A stretch of DNA of 64,000 nucleotides from CAYVFC01 sp964450715 (GCA_964450715.1 CAYVFC010000022.1:11507-75506); one strand, 5' to 3'; counted from the first letter of the stretch, positions 8,666 through 18,220 are shown. The notes: a model not told the origin generated them from the letters alone. Made by a program: numbers and translations.

Positions 8666-9730
8666 ATGAACAGCAAGCCACTGCGCTTCGCCCTGATGGG
8701 GTGCGGCAGGATTTCCGAGCGGCACGCCCGCGTTCTGACCGAGTCGGACTTCGGCCGGCTGGTTGGCGTGTGCGACGTGGTGCCGGAGCGGGCCGAGGCC
8801 GTGGGCAAGCGTTTCGAGGTCCCGCACTTCGATCACTGCAACGCGATGGTGGACGAGACGCGGCCCGACGTGGTCACCATTTTGACGCCGAGCGGGCTGC
8901 ACGCCGAGAACGTCATCGAGCTGGCGGGCAAGGTGCCGAACCTGGTGGTGGAGAAGCCCATGGCGCTTCGCCTCCGCGACGCGGACCGGATGATCGTGGC
9001 CTGCGATACCAGCCGGACGCGCCTCTTCGTGGTCAAGCAGAACCGCTGTAACGTGGCCGTGCGCAAGCTGCGAGAGGCGGTGGAGGCGGATCGCTTCGGC
9101 AAGATGGTGCTGGGCACGGTCCGGGTGCGCTGGTGCCGCACCCAGCAGTACTACGACCAGGACGCCTGGCGGGGAACCTGGGCGCTGGACGGCGGGGTGT
9201 TGGCCAACCAGGCCAGCCACCACATCGATCTGCTGGAGTGGATGTTGGGCGAGCCCGAGAGCGTCTTCTGCCGCAACGCCACCCGGCTGGTGGACATCGA
9301 GGCGGACGACACGGCGGTGGCCGTGGTGCGTTTTACCTCGGGAGCGCTGGGCATCATCGAGGCCACCACGGCCACCCGTCCGAAGGACGTGGAGGGGTCG
9401 CTCAGCATCCTCGGCGAGCGGGGCATGGTGGAGATCGGCGGCTTCGCGGTCAACGAGATGAAGACCTGGCAGTTCCAGGACGCGGCGCCGGGCGACGAGA
9501 CGGTGCTGCAGACGGCCAAGGAGAATCCTCCCGACGTCTACGGGTTCGGCCACAGCGAGTACCTGCGCGGCGTGGTAGAGGCCATCGGCAACGACAGCCA
9601 CGCGCTGGTCGACGGGGTCGAGGGTCGGCGCTCGCTGGAGCTCATCTCGGCGTTGTACGAGTCGGCCGAGACCGGGCAGCCGGTCGCCCTGCGCTTTCAA
9701 CCGCAGCGCTGCCGGCTGGGCGAGCGGTAA
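8666..9730 (+). CDS. Gfo/Idh/MocA-family sugar-nucleotide 3-dehydrogenase (WbpB/WlbA-like)
   Basis: A 354-residue NAD(P)-dependent oxidoreductase. The Rossmann motif GCGRISERHARVL is at the N-terminus, followed by the family EKP motif (VVEKPMALRLRDAD) and the catalytic-region motif ANQASHHIDLLEWMLG. WbpB/WlbA oxidises C3 of UDP-GlcNAcA, preparing it for amination. That assignment rests on context: a WbpD-like acetyltransferase and WbpE-like aminotransferase follow directly (22-bp gap, then a 4-bp overlap). ATG 8666 is preceded by GGGAG at 8656-8660; the open frame reaches 8588, but the extension is not family-like. Confidence 0.87.
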   Translation: MNSKPLRFALMGCGRISERHARVLTESDFGRLVGVCDVVPERAEAVGKRFEVPHFDHCNAMVDETRPDVVTILTPSGLHAENVIELAGKVPNLVVEKPMALRLRDADRMIVACDTSRTRLFVVKQNRCNVAVRKLREAVEADRFGKMVLGTVRVRWCRTQQYYDQDAWRGTWALDGGVLANQASHHIDLLEWMLGEPESVFCRNATRLVDIEADDTAVAVVRFTSGALGIIEATTATRPKDVEGSLSILGERGMVEIGGFAVNEMKTWQFQDAAPGDETVLQTAKENPPDVYGFGHSEYLRGVVEAIGNDSHALVDGVEGRRSLELISALYESAETGQPVALRFQPQRCRLGER

Positions 9731-9752
9731 CCGTCGGGGAGGGCGGTCGCGT

Positions 9753-10424
9753 ATGAAGAAGAAAACTCCGGTATCGAAGAAAACCGGGGTGTTCATCCAC
9801 CCGCTGGCGGTGGTCGAGCCTTCCGAGATCGGCGCGGGCACTCGCATCTGGGCCTTTGCCCACGTGCTGAAGGGCGCGCGCATCGGGGCCGACTGCAACA
9901 TCTGCGATCAGGTATTCGTCGAAGGCGAGGCCGTGCTGGGGGATCGCGTGACCGTCAAGAACGGCGTCTCGCTCTGGAACGGGGTGGTGATCGAGGACGA
10001 TGTGTTCATCGGTCCCGCTGCCGTGTTTACCAACGACCTCTGGCCGCGCAGCCGGGGCCACCGCTGGCCGGTGGTCGGCACCGTGGTGCGCAAGGGCGCC
10101 ACCATTGGCGCCAACGCCACCATACGGTGCGGAATCGAGATCGGCTCCTGGGCCACGGTGGGCGCCGGAGCGGTCGTCACCAAGGACGTGCCGGACCACG
10201 CGTTGGTGGTCGGCGTTCCGGCGAAACGGGTGGGAACCGTCTGCCGTTGCGGACATCCGTTTCCGGGACGAGCCAGTCGCGGCGCGCTCGTTTGCAGGGA
10301 GTGCGGCTTCCGGATAGAGCTGCCCCGTGCTAGCAGAGGGTCGAAGACCGCGGCCGCGCGAAGCGCGAGCCGCAAGCGGAAGCCGGCGGTCGCGCGTAAG
10401 GCCGCGCCGCGGAACCAGAGATGA
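9753..10424 (+). CDS. Hexapeptide N-acetyltransferase (WbpD/WlbB-like) with zinc-ribbon tail
   Basis: A 223-residue left-handed beta-helix acetyltransferase with the isoleucine-patch repeat pattern throughout (AGTRIWAFAHVLKGARIG, IGANATIRCGIEIG, VGAGAVVTKDVPDHALVVG). WbpD/WlbB acetylates the 3-amino group of UDP-GlcNAc3NA to give UDP-2,3-diacetamido-glucuronate. The catalytic region is followed at about 165-190 by a CRCGHPF...CRECGF four-cysteine pattern that could bind zinc, and then by a very basic Lys/Arg/Ala tail of about 30 residues. The stop overlaps the start of the aminotransferase by 4 bp (ATGA), indicating translational coupling. Confidence 0.88.
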   Translation: MKKKTPVSKKTGVFIHPLAVVEPSEIGAGTRIWAFAHVLKGARIGADCNICDQVFVEGEAVLGDRVTVKNGVSLWNGVVIEDDVFIGPAAVFTNDLWPRSRGHRWPVVGTVVRKGATIGANATIRCGIEIGSWATVGAGAVVTKDVPDHALVVGVPAKRVGTVCRCGHPFPGRASRGALVCRECGFRIELPRASRGSKTAAARSASRKRKPAVARKAAPRNQR

Positions 10425-11560
10425 CCATCAAGCTCGTCGATCTGAAACGCCAGTACCGGGTTATCGCGGCGGAGATAGACGCCGCTATGCGGCGGGTCGT
10501 CGAGAACGCGGCTTTCGTCGGTGGCGTCGAGGTCGAGGACTTCGAGCGCGGCTTCGCGGCGTTTTGCGGCGCGCGCGAGGCGGTGGGGGTGGCCAACGGG
10601 ACCGATGCCCTGACCCTGGCGCTGCGCGCGCTGGGGGTGGGGGGCGGGGACGAGGTGATCACGGTGGCCAATACCTTCGTGGCCACGGGCGAGGCCATCG
10701 TGCTGGCGGGTGCGAGGCCGGTCTTCTGCGACGTGGATCCACAAACCTTGCTGATGGACCCGGGCGCGTTCGAGGCGGCCATCGGCGAGAAGACCCGTTG
10801 CGTGATCCCCGTGCACCTGTTCGGACGGCTGGCGCCCATGGACGCCATCAACCGGATCGCCGATGCGCGCGGGATCGTCGTGCTGGAGGACGCCGCGCAG
10901 GCGCACGGGGCCAGTCTGCAAGGCGTGCGCCCGGGCCGGCTGGGGAGGATCGCTGCTTACTCTTTCTATCCCGGCAAGAACCTGGGGGCCTACGGCGACG
11001 GCGGCGCGGTGGTCACCGACGACGCCGATCTGGCGGCGCGGGTGCGGTTGCTGCGGGACCACGGGCGGACCGAGAAGTACCTGCACCGCGAGGTAGGGGT
11101 GAACAGCCGGCTGGACGCGCTGCAGGCCGCCATCCTGCGGGTCAAGCTCGCTCACCTGGAGGCGTGGAACGAGAAACGCCGATCGTCGACCGCCGCCTAT
11201 CGCGAGTTGCTGGAGGGTGTTACTGGGCTGGCGCTCGTGCCGGCGCCCGCGGGCCAGGTGCCGGCCGAGCACCTAATGGTGGTGCGCGTGCCCGCCGAGC
11301 GCAGAGAGCACATACAGCGGGCGCTGCGCGAGCAAGGCATCGAGACCGGCGTCCACTACCCGGTGCCGCTGCACAGGCAGCCCGCCTTTGTTCCCTGGGT
11401 CCCGTCCGCTCTCTCGCTACCCGTGGCCGAGCGGGCCGCGGAGGAGATCCTCTCGCTACCGCTCTTTCCCGAGCTCACCCGGGACGAGGTCTCGCGGGTA
11501 TGCGGGGCGGTTCGCGAAGTGATGGGGCGGTTTCGCGATGAGGAATACGCTTCGAGATAG
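10421..11560 (+). CDS. PLP-dependent sugar aminotransferase (WbpE/DegT family)
   Basis: A 379-residue DegT/DnrJ/EryC1/StrS-family aminotransferase. Seen: NGTDALTLALRALGVGGGDEVI, VLEDAAQAHGA, the PLP-lysine motif SFYPGKNLGAYGDGGAVV (Lys near residue 187) and GVNSRLDALQAA. WbpE/WlbC converts the 3-keto sugar made by WbpB into the 3-amino sugar using glutamate, then WbpD acetylates it; the three genes are adjacent and overlapping. The last 23 bp overlap the start of the ligase-like gene downstream, so all probably form one operon. Confidence 0.9.
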   Translation: MTIKLVDLKRQYRVIAAEIDAAMRRVVENAAFVGGVEVEDFERGFAAFCGAREAVGVANGTDALTLALRALGVGGGDEVITVANTFVATGEAIVLAGARPVFCDVDPQTLLMDPGAFEAAIGEKTRCVIPVHLFGRLAPMDAINRIADARGIVVLEDAAQAHGASLQGVRPGRLGRIAAYSFYPGKNLGAYGDGGAVVTDDADLAARVRLLRDHGRTEKYLHREVGVNSRLDALQAAILRVKLAHLEAWNEKRRSSTAAYRELLEGVTGLALVPAPAGQVPAEHLMVVRVPAERREHIQRALREQGIETGVHYPVPLHRQPAFVPWVPSALSLPVAERAAEEILSLPLFPELTRDEVSRVCGAVREVMGRFRDEEYASR

Positions 11561-14060
11561 CGTCGGGGCGCATCGTTCCACGGCGGATTTCGTCTCCAGG
11601 GCGGGGGTGACCGTCACCCTGATCTCGGCGCCCCAGCTGCTGGGCGGGGTGCTGCCCTGGTCGACGGCCGCGATCGGTGCCCTGAGCGTGGCAACCCTGT
11701 TCGCCGTCTGGTGGGCGTTACGAGAGCGCAGGCAGCAGGTGCGGGCGCCTACGGTGCTGGGCTTCATGATGGCGGCGCTGCTCTGGACCGGAGTGCAGGC
11801 GCTTCCGCTACCGTGTGCGCTGGTGGGCGCGGTGGCTCCCGAGTCCGTCGAACAGGTGCGGTTGACGCGTAACGCATTGGCCGCGACTGATCAGGGAAAG
11901 CGCGCGGGGGCGGCCATTGCCTGCACCATCAGCCGCGACCGCGGAGCCACCGAGCTCGAGCTGGTGGAGGGCATCGCCATCCTCGCCATCTTTAGCGCTT
12001 GCTGGCTGCTGTGCGCCGCGGGCCGTCAGGAGCACGTGCTCAGAAGCGTGGTGGCCTCGGTGTTATTGATCGCCTTCGTCTCGCTCTTGCACCGGCTGGC
12101 CGGTGCGGAAAAGGTCTTCGGGCTTTACGAGCCGCGGTACGCGCCTCTGCCCGCCATCGGGCCACTGATGAATTCCAACCAGCTCGGAGGCTTCATCGCC
12201 ATGGGATTCCCGGCCGCGGTGGCCCTGGGAATGCGGGCCGAGCGGGCCGAGCGCTTGCTCTGGACAGCGCTGGCCCTCTTCATCGCCGGCAGCGTCTTTC
12301 TAGCCATGTCGCGGGGGGGCATCGGCGCGCTGCTGGCCGGGGGGGCGCTCTTCTCACTGTTGGCGGCCAGCAGTCGCGTGCGTCGGCAGAGGTTGGCCGG
12401 CACGCTCTTGGTGGCGGCCGTGGCGGTTGCAGCGGGCGTCGGGGTCGGGGCTTACACCGCGTTGGGAGCGCTGGTGCCGGACGCCCATACGCCGGGCTTC
12501 TCACGGCTCTGGCTGGTCGAGAAGGCGTTGAGATACGCCGCCGAGCAGCCCTGGGTCGGTATCGGGCGCGGCGGTTTTTCTGCCGCTTTCGTCCAGTACG
12601 AAGGCACGGAGATGCGCTTCACCCACGCCGAGAACCTGCCAGCCGAGTGGATAGCCGAGTGGGGGCTTCCCGTGGGCGGTGCGCTGTTGCTAGCCCTGGC
12701 GCTCGCAGTGGCCAGGGGGCTGTACGGCGCGCGCTCCATCCTTCGGATAGGTGCGCTCAGCGGGATAACGGCCATCACCGCGCAGAACCTGGCGGACTTC
12801 AGCCTGGAGCTCTCTGGCGTGGCTACCGTGGCCTCGGCCCTTTTGGCCGTGGCGCTCCATTGCACCTCCCCGTCCCTGCGCGAGGGCTCGCAGGGGAAGA
12901 CGAAGGCCCCCGATCTGGTGCGGATATCGCCGATCGGTATTACGGCCGGGGCGCTGCTCCTGCTGGTCCTGGCCCCTCGCGTGCTGGTTCTAAATACCCT
13001 GGCCGTACAGGACGGGCTGCAGGCCGCCTTCGAGGCCCGCGACCGTAACAAGTTTCGGCGGCAGCTGGAAATCGGGTTGCGGATGCATCCCTCGGAGCCG
13101 AACCTCACCCTGATAGCTGCGGCAGAGGCGCTGCGCGACGACGACGCCGCCGCATACCGGTGGTTGAACCGCACCATGCAGCTGGCTCCCCGGTGGCACC
13201 AGCCCCATCTGCTGGCAGCCAGGCGGCTGCTGCGAAAGGGACGGCTGCTGCAGGCGCTGCTGGAGGTACGCGAGTCCGAGTTGCGCCGGCCCGGAAGCGC
13301 GAGGCAACCGCTCTGCCGGGTGCTGGCCGTCAAGCCAGATATCGATATGCTGCTGCGGGTCGCGCCTCCCGGCGAACAGCGGATTGCCTTCCTGGAGAGG
13401 GCTGTTTCCTGTCTGGACCCGAGGTCGCCGTTTGCAGAGCGTATCGATGCCGCAATGCTCGAGCTCGACCCTCACCTCTCCAATCCCAGGCTGAGGAGGG
13501 CTGGTCGGCTACGGCATCGGGGCTACTGGGAGCGCGCCATCGCAGAGCTTCGCTCCCTGGTCGACCAGGCACCCAGCGAACCGGGAAACCACCTGGCGCT
13601 CGGTAGAACGCTGCTCGACGCCGGCCGTTCCGAGGAGGCCTTAGAGACCGTGAAGAGGGCCGAGGCCGCGTTTCCGCAGAACTGGGAGCTGATCGTCCTG
13701 CGAGGGCGGACGCAGGCAGCGCTCGAAAAACCCGACGCCATGCGCGAGTCCGTGGCTGAGCTCAGAGGACTCGCGGCGGGCGACGCCGAGAGGCTCAAGC
13801 GCGCCATGTGGCTGCTCGCCGAGCTGGAGCAGAACCTGGGTAATCGGGCGCGCGCCATCGAAGCGTTGCAGGAGGCCTACGCGTTCAGTCCGGAAAGCAG
13901 CACCCTCGGTCGCATTGCCGCGCTGGCCGAACAGACGGGAGCCCGAAGGAAAGCGGCGAGCATCTACGCCAAGCTCTGCGAGATGGAGCCCGAAAAGCAG
14001 GGCTGGTGCGCGGCGCGAGACCGGCTGCTTGGGCGTGGACGGCTTTCGGCAGAACCGTAG
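11538..14060 (+). CDS. O-antigen ligase/polymerase-like membrane protein with TPR tail (full length)
   Basis: A complete 840-residue paralogue of the truncated gene at the window start. Residues 1-~450 contain roughly ten hydrophobic segments and the Wzy_C-type motifs NSNQLGGFIAMGFPAAVALG and LPAEWIAEWGLPVGG. Residues ~455-840 are TPR-like helical repeats (ALGRTLLDAGRSEEALETVKRAEA; NRARAIEALQEAYAFSPES). Expected role: extending or transferring lipid-linked polysaccharide at the periplasmic face of the inner membrane, with the TPR part as a docking surface. The first 23 bp overlap the aminotransferase gene. Its TAG stop (14058-14060) is the first part of a family B repeat. A terminator hairpin follows at 14135. 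Confidence 0.85.
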   Translation: MRNTLRDSVGAHRSTADFVSRAGVTVTLISAPQLLGGVLPWSTAAIGALSVATLFAVWWALRERRQQVRAPTVLGFMMAALLWTGVQALPLPCALVGAVAPESVEQVRLTRNALAATDQGKRAGAAIACTISRDRGATELELVEGIAILAIFSACWLLCAAGRQEHVLRSVVASVLLIAFVSLLHRLAGAEKVFGLYEPRYAPLPAIGPLMNSNQLGGFIAMGFPAAVALGMRAERAERLLWTALALFIAGSVFLAMSRGGIGALLAGGALFSLLAASSRVRRQRLAGTLLVAAVAVAAGVGVGAYTALGALVPDAHTPGFSRLWLVEKALRYAAEQPWVGIGRGGFSAAFVQYEGTEMRFTHAENLPAEWIAEWGLPVGGALLLALALAVARGLYGARSILRIGALSGITAITAQNLADFSLELSGVATVASALLAVALHCTSPSLREGSQGKTKAPDLVRISPIGITAGALLLLVLAPRVLVLNTLAVQDGLQAAFEARDRNKFRRQLEIGLRMHPSEPNLTLIAAAEALRDDDAAAYRWLNRTMQLAPRWHQPHLLAARRLLRKGRLLQALLEVRESELRRPGSARQPLCRVLAVKPDIDMLLRVAPPGEQRIAFLERAVSCLDPRSPFAERIDAAMLELDPHLSNPRLRRAGRLRHRGYWERAIAELRSLVDQAPSEPGNHLALGRTLLDAGRSEEALETVKRAEAAFPQNWELIVLRGRTQAALEKPDAMRESVAELRGLAAGDAERLKRAMWLLAELEQNLGNRARAIEALQEAYAFSPESSTLGRIAALAEQTGARRKAASIYAKLCEMEPEKQGWCAARDRLLGRGRLSAEP

Positions 14061-14108
14061 GAGGGCTTGCCCCCTCCCGCGACGGGCGGGCGCAAGGCCC
14101 GCCACTAC
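14057..14108. repeat. Repeat family B copy overlapping a stop codon
   Basis: GTAGGAGGGCTTGCCCCCTC through GGCCCGCCACTAC: inverted-repeat ends GTAG/CTAC with two internal hairpins (GGGCTTGCCC; GGGCGCAAGGCCC). The leading TAG is the stop codon of the preceding gene. Confidence 0.8.
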
Positions 14109-14134
14109 GGCGTCAGAGTTCGTGCAAGGCCCGT

Positions 14135-14158
14135 CCCTGCGTTTCGCAGGGCATTTTT
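14135..14158 (+). terminator. Rho-independent terminator of the wbp-like/ligase operon
   Basis: Stem CCCTGCG / CGCAGGG (14135-14141 with 14145-14151), 3-nt loop, followed by CATTTTT. It sits 75 bp after the ligase-like gene. Confidence 0.7.
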
Positions 14159-14284
14159 CCGTCCACCACGCGGTAACCCGGACACAGATGAGCAATGAAG
14201 CCAGCTCCTGATTCATGGACGCACCAGGGGTAGGTCGAAATTTTTTTGCCAAGACGGAATTCCGGCATCGAATGGCAATAAACC

Positions 14285-14314
14285 GGTTTGCAACGAAGAC
14301 CCGCGGGCTATAAG
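14285..14314 (+). promoter_or_regulatory. Possible sigma-70 promoter of the BY-kinase/WecA operon
   Basis: A TATAAG box at 14309-14314, with GGTTTG 18 bp upstream or TTGCAA 15 bp upstream as the -35. It lies just after the terminator and 42 bp before the kinase ATG, in an AT-richer stretch (14235-14340). Confidence 0.4.
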
Positions 14315-14355
14315 ATCATTCCTTCTTTGGGGTTATCTGCTCACTCGTTCAGGGC

Positions 14356-16656
14356 ATGCAGCGAACACTGACGCATTCGATTCCGCCAGAGGGGTACCAG
14401 GTCGCCGCTACGGACCAGGCGGAGCGCCCTCTGGATCTGCTCGAGATGGTGCGCACGCTGATGCGCCACAAGTGGCTGGTCCTCGGTGCTGCGTTCGTGG
14501 TGCCGATGCTGACCACCTTCTACGCCATGGGGCTGCCCAAGGTGTACCAAGCCACGGCCGTCATCGAGTACGACCCGACCCCGCCTCGACCGTTGGGAAG
14601 CGACGTGGAAGATGTGGCCGATCCGGTAGGGAACTACTGGATGAGCCAGGAGTGGTACGCGACCCAGAACAAGGTCATTGCCAGCCGAACCATCGCCGAG
14701 GTCGTGGTGCGAAAGCTGGGGTTGCATCGCGACCGCGGGTTCATGAACCTGCCCGAGGGTGGAGACATCAACGAGGTTACGATCGAGACGGCGGCGTCCG
14801 CGCTGCAGTCGAAGATTACGGTGGAGCAACCCGAGGCCACTCGCTTGGTCCACGTCAGCGTCAAGGACGGCGACCCGGAGCGCGCGGCCTTGCTGGCCAA
14901 TACCATCGTGGATGTCTACATCGAAAAGCTCGGCCAGGACCGTATGGGCTCCACGGTCAGCGCGCTCGATTGGCTAAGTGGGCAACTCGATAACCTGAAG
15001 AGCGAGCTCGAGGACGCGGAGATAGCTCTCTACAAGTTCAAGGACGAGCACAAGGCGCTCTCCATGTCGCTGGAGGATCAACAGAACCTGGTCGCGCAGG
15101 ACATCCAGCGCTTCAGCCAGGCGTTGACCGACGCACGCATGCAGCGCATCGAGATGGCCGCCAAGCTGCAAACCCTGCGCGAGACCGACCGGGAGAACCC
15201 GCTGCAGGTCCACAACCGCTGGGTGGACGAGAACGCCAACATCTCCCCGCTGCACGCCGAATACAAAGCCAAGCTGGCCGAGCGCGAGCAGCTGGCCACG
15301 CGGTTGGGCGCCGAGCACCCGGAGATGAAGGCGCTCGACGCCACCATGGCGGCCATCAAGCAGCAGATCCGAAAAGAGATCGACGGCCTGATCGAGAGCG
15401 CGGACAATGACCTGAATGAAGTGCAGGCCCGCGAGAAAAAGCTCAGCCAGGAGCTCGCCCGGGCCAAGGCGGCCGGCATGGCGCTCAGCCGCAACGAGAT
15501 CGAATACCGCAAGCTCTCCCGCGAGCAGAAGAACACCGAGAACCTCTACGGCATCCTGCTGGAACGAACCACCGAGACCGATCTCACCCGTCTGCTGCAC
15601 GTCTCTCATGTCAAGCCGGTGGAAAGGGCGCTCAGGCCCTCATCTCCCATCAGCCCCAACGTCCGCATGTATCTCGTAGCCGGCGTCTTGCTGGGGCTCT
15701 TCTTGGGCGTGGGCGTGGTGCTGCTCATCACGCGTATCGACACCAAGGTCCGTTCGGCCGAGGAGATCGAGGCAGCCGGGGTCACCGTGCTCGGCGTGCT
15801 TCCCCCCATCGGTCCGGCAGGCGAGAAGAACGGCCGCAAGGGCAAGCGTGCAAAGAAGGGCAGGGGGCTGACCAGCGAGAAGCCCCCGCCCGAGCGGGAT
15901 CTGGTCGTACACGCCCAGCCCAAGTCCTCGGTGGCCGAGTGCTGCCGCACCATCCGTACCAACATCACCTTCATGACTACCGACCAGCCCCTGCGCACGC
16001 TGATGGTGACCAGCCCCAATCCGCTGGAGGGCAAGACCACGGTGGCCATCAGCCTGGCCATCGTCATGGCCCAGAGCGGAAAGCGGGTGTTATTGGTCGA
16101 TACCGACCTACGCCGGCCGCGTATCCACCACGCCTTTGGCATGCCCTCGACCGTGGGCGTAACCTCGGTCATCCTCGAGCAGTGCTCGCTCGGGGAAGCG
16201 GTTCAGCAGAGTCAGGTTTCCGGCCTGGACGTGCTTCCCTGCGGCCCGACTCCTCCCAATCCGAGCGAGATTTTGCAGACGGCGAAGTTCGCCGAGCTGA
16301 TGAACGAGGCCAGGGACCGGTACGATCTGGTCGTCTTCGATAGTCCGCCGCTCGGTGCGGTGACCGACGCGGCAGTGCTGGGGCCTCAGGTCGCCGGGGC
16401 GATACTGGTGGTGCAGGGCGGCAGCACCTCGCGGCAGGGCATGTACTCGGCCGTCAAGCAGTTGCGCGGAGTGGGAGCCAACCTGCTGGGCGCCGTGCTC
16501 AACGGCATGGACCTCAGCAACGGCCGCTACGGCTACGGTTACGGCTACGGCGGGTACTATTACTACCGCGGCTACGGATATAGCTACGGGTACTACGGGG
16601 ACTCGGACGCGGAGCAGGGCGGCGCGGACGGCGAGAAGCCGGCTCTTCCGGTCTAG
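14356..16656 (+). CDS. Wzc-type polysaccharide co-polymerase fused to bacterial tyrosine kinase
   Basis: A 766-residue inner-membrane BY-kinase. Order: first membrane segment ~35-58 (HKWLVLGAAFVVPML), Wzz chain-length domain, long coiled-coil periplasmic region (~200-410), second membrane segment ~437-460, then a cytoplasmic CpsD-like ATPase. Walker A PLEGKTTVAISLA is near 555, Walker A' VLLVDTDLRRPR near 578 and Walker B YDLVVFDSPPLGAVTDAA near 656. The Gly usual in the PGEGK loop is Leu here. The C-terminus has a Tyr/Gly-rich cluster (~720-750) with well over ten tyrosines, the normal site of autophosphorylation. Such proteins set polysaccharide chain length with Wzy and Wza. A WecA-type gene starts 22 bp later. 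Confidence 0.92.
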   Translation: MQRTLTHSIPPEGYQVAATDQAERPLDLLEMVRTLMRHKWLVLGAAFVVPMLTTFYAMGLPKVYQATAVIEYDPTPPRPLGSDVEDVADPVGNYWMSQEWYATQNKVIASRTIAEVVVRKLGLHRDRGFMNLPEGGDINEVTIETAASALQSKITVEQPEATRLVHVSVKDGDPERAALLANTIVDVYIEKLGQDRMGSTVSALDWLSGQLDNLKSELEDAEIALYKFKDEHKALSMSLEDQQNLVAQDIQRFSQALTDARMQRIEMAAKLQTLRETDRENPLQVHNRWVDENANISPLHAEYKAKLAEREQLATRLGAEHPEMKALDATMAAIKQQIRKEIDGLIESADNDLNEVQAREKKLSQELARAKAAGMALSRNEIEYRKLSREQKNTENLYGILLERTTETDLTRLLHVSHVKPVERALRPSSPISPNVRMYLVAGVLLGLFLGVGVVLLITRIDTKVRSAEEIEAAGVTVLGVLPPIGPAGEKNGRKGKRAKKGRGLTSEKPPPERDLVVHAQPKSSVAECCRTIRTNITFMTTDQPLRTLMVTSPNPLEGKTTVAISLAIVMAQSGKRVLLVDTDLRRPRIHHAFGMPSTVGVTSVILEQCSLGEAVQQSQVSGLDVLPCGPTPPNPSEILQTAKFAELMNEARDRYDLVVFDSPPLGAVTDAAVLGPQVAGAILVVQGGSTSRQGMYSAVKQLRGVGANLLGAVLNGMDLSNGRYGYGYGYGGYYYYRGYGYSYGYYGDSDAEQGGADGEKPALPV

Positions 16657-16678
16657 AGCGTCTAACAGGGATTCGCAC

Positions 16679-18187
16679 GTGTATAGCGCGCTGGCAGCAT
16701 TTCTGCTCGCCCTGGTCGTATCGGCACTGTTGACGCCGATCGTCAGGTTGCTGGCGCTCCAGGTCGGCGCGATCGATACCCCGGACGAGAGGCACATTCA
16801 CCAGCGCGCCGTACCGCGGCTGGGGGGCGCGGCGGTGACCGTGGCCTTCTTCGTGCCGCTGCTGGTGCTCTTCGGGCTGGAGACCGGCGTGGCTCTGACC
16901 TTCTATTCCGAGCCGTTGCGCATTGTAGGTCTGGGCATCGGCGGTCTTACAATATGTATTCTGGGAGCGGCCGACGACATCCGCGGGGTGCGCGCCTACC
17001 AGAAGCTTTTCGTACAGGCCGCCGCGGCCACCCTGGTCTACTTTTGCGGCTTCCGCATCCCGGGCGTGACCATCCCCTTCGTCGGCACCCTGGAGATGGG
17101 AGTCTTCGCCCTGCCGGTGACCGTGCTCTGGATCGTGGGGATCGTCAACGCCATGAACCTCATCGACGGCCTGGACGGCCTGGCGGCGGGCATCGGTTTC
17201 TTCGCTTGCGCTGTCAACCTGGTGGTGGGGGCCCTGGCCGGAAGCCCTCTGGTGGTGCTGCTCTCCGCCGCGCTAGGGGGCGCCATCCTCGGGTTTCTTT
17301 TCTACAACTTCAACCCGGCCACCATCTTCCTGGGCGACTCGGGCAGTATGTTCCTGGGCTTCGTGCTGGCCACTACCTCGCTGATGGCCAGCACGGTCAA
17401 GAGCTCCACCGCCGTGGCCATCCTGGTGCCGGTCATCGCCCTGGGCGTGCCCATCATGGATACGCTGCTGGCCATGGCCCGACGCGTCGTCGAGCGTCGG
17501 CCGATATTCGCACCAGACCGCAGCCACATCCACCACCGGCTACTGGAGATGGGGGTCAACCACCGTCGAGCCGTGCTCATTCTTTATGGGGTATCCGTTC
17601 TCTTCGCGGCTTCCGCCATCGTCCTGGCTATCGGCCGCAACTGGGAGATCGGCGCTGCGCTGCTGGTGATGAGCGCCGTGGCCCTGGGTCTGTTCCGCTC
17701 CATCCGCGGCTTCGAGCAACTGAGCGCCTCGCGGCGACAGCGCATGCGCATCCACGCGCCCAGCACCGCCCGCTTTCGGCAGACGGTTCCGGGCGCGCTT
17801 TCGCGCATTCGGGCGGCGCGCGATCTCGATGAGTTGCAGAGCGAGATGGAGAGCTTCGCCGAGGCCTCGGGGCTGGTCTTTTATAGCCTGAGGAGCGGCG
17901 TGCAACCGGCTCCGACCCGTTTCATCTGGATGAGAGAGCCCGTGGGTCACGGGGCTGGTAACGGCGGAAGCACCCGCGCCGACGAATTCGTGGTTCGGGT
18001 AACCTATCAGCTGAAACGGATCGGAAACGATGTGCTGCGCTTCGGCTGGCGCAGCGGCTACGGGGACGTTTCTCTGCAGGACGAGGTCCTGCTGCAGCTG
18101 GTGGCCGACGCGTTCGAGGCGCGCCTGGCCCGTCCGTCCAAGGCCCGCGAAGCCGCCGACACCGGCCGGCTGCGCCCGGTAACCTGA
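16679..18187 (+). CDS. WecA/TagO-type undecaprenyl-phosphate sugar-1-phosphate transferase, copy 2
   Basis: A 502-residue paralogue of the protein at 2161-3678, near-identical in layout and motifs: AADDIRG, NAMNLIDGLDGLAAG, FNPATIFLGDSGSMF and DRSHIHHRLLEMG. It shares the unusual C-terminal soluble domain (~345-502) ending LLQLVADAFEARLARPS. Its reaction is transfer of a sugar-1-phosphate to undecaprenyl phosphate, the first step of repeat-unit synthesis. It starts with GTG (GTGTATAGCG, matching the MYSALAAF start of copy 1). It is the last gene of the operon begun by the BY-kinase and faces gmd convergently across family B repeats. Confidence 0.9.
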   Translation: MYSALAAFLLALVVSALLTPIVRLLALQVGAIDTPDERHIHQRAVPRLGGAAVTVAFFVPLLVLFGLETGVALTFYSEPLRIVGLGIGGLTICILGAADDIRGVRAYQKLFVQAAAATLVYFCGFRIPGVTIPFVGTLEMGVFALPVTVLWIVGIVNAMNLIDGLDGLAAGIGFFACAVNLVVGALAGSPLVVLLSAALGGAILGFLFYNFNPATIFLGDSGSMFLGFVLATTSLMASTVKSSTAVAILVPVIALGVPIMDTLLAMARRVVERRPIFAPDRSHIHHRLLEMGVNHRRAVLILYGVSVLFAASAIVLAIGRNWEIGAALLVMSAVALGLFRSIRGFEQLSASRRQRMRIHAPSTARFRQTVPGALSRIRAARDLDELQSEMESFAEASGLVFYSLRSGVQPAPTRFIWMREPVGHGAGNGGSTRADEFVVRVTYQLKRIGNDVLRFGWRSGYGDVSLQDEVLLQLVADAFEARLARPSKAREAADTGRLRPVT

Positions 18188-18220
18188 CCCTATTTTGTAC
18201 GACGTATCCGAAAACGATCC

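Noticed and set aside
14061..14355. tRNA or small RNA gene in the ligase/BY-kinase gap
   Set aside because: No GGTTCGA-type T-loop or cloverleaf seen; the region is explained by a repeat, a terminator and a promoter-like site.
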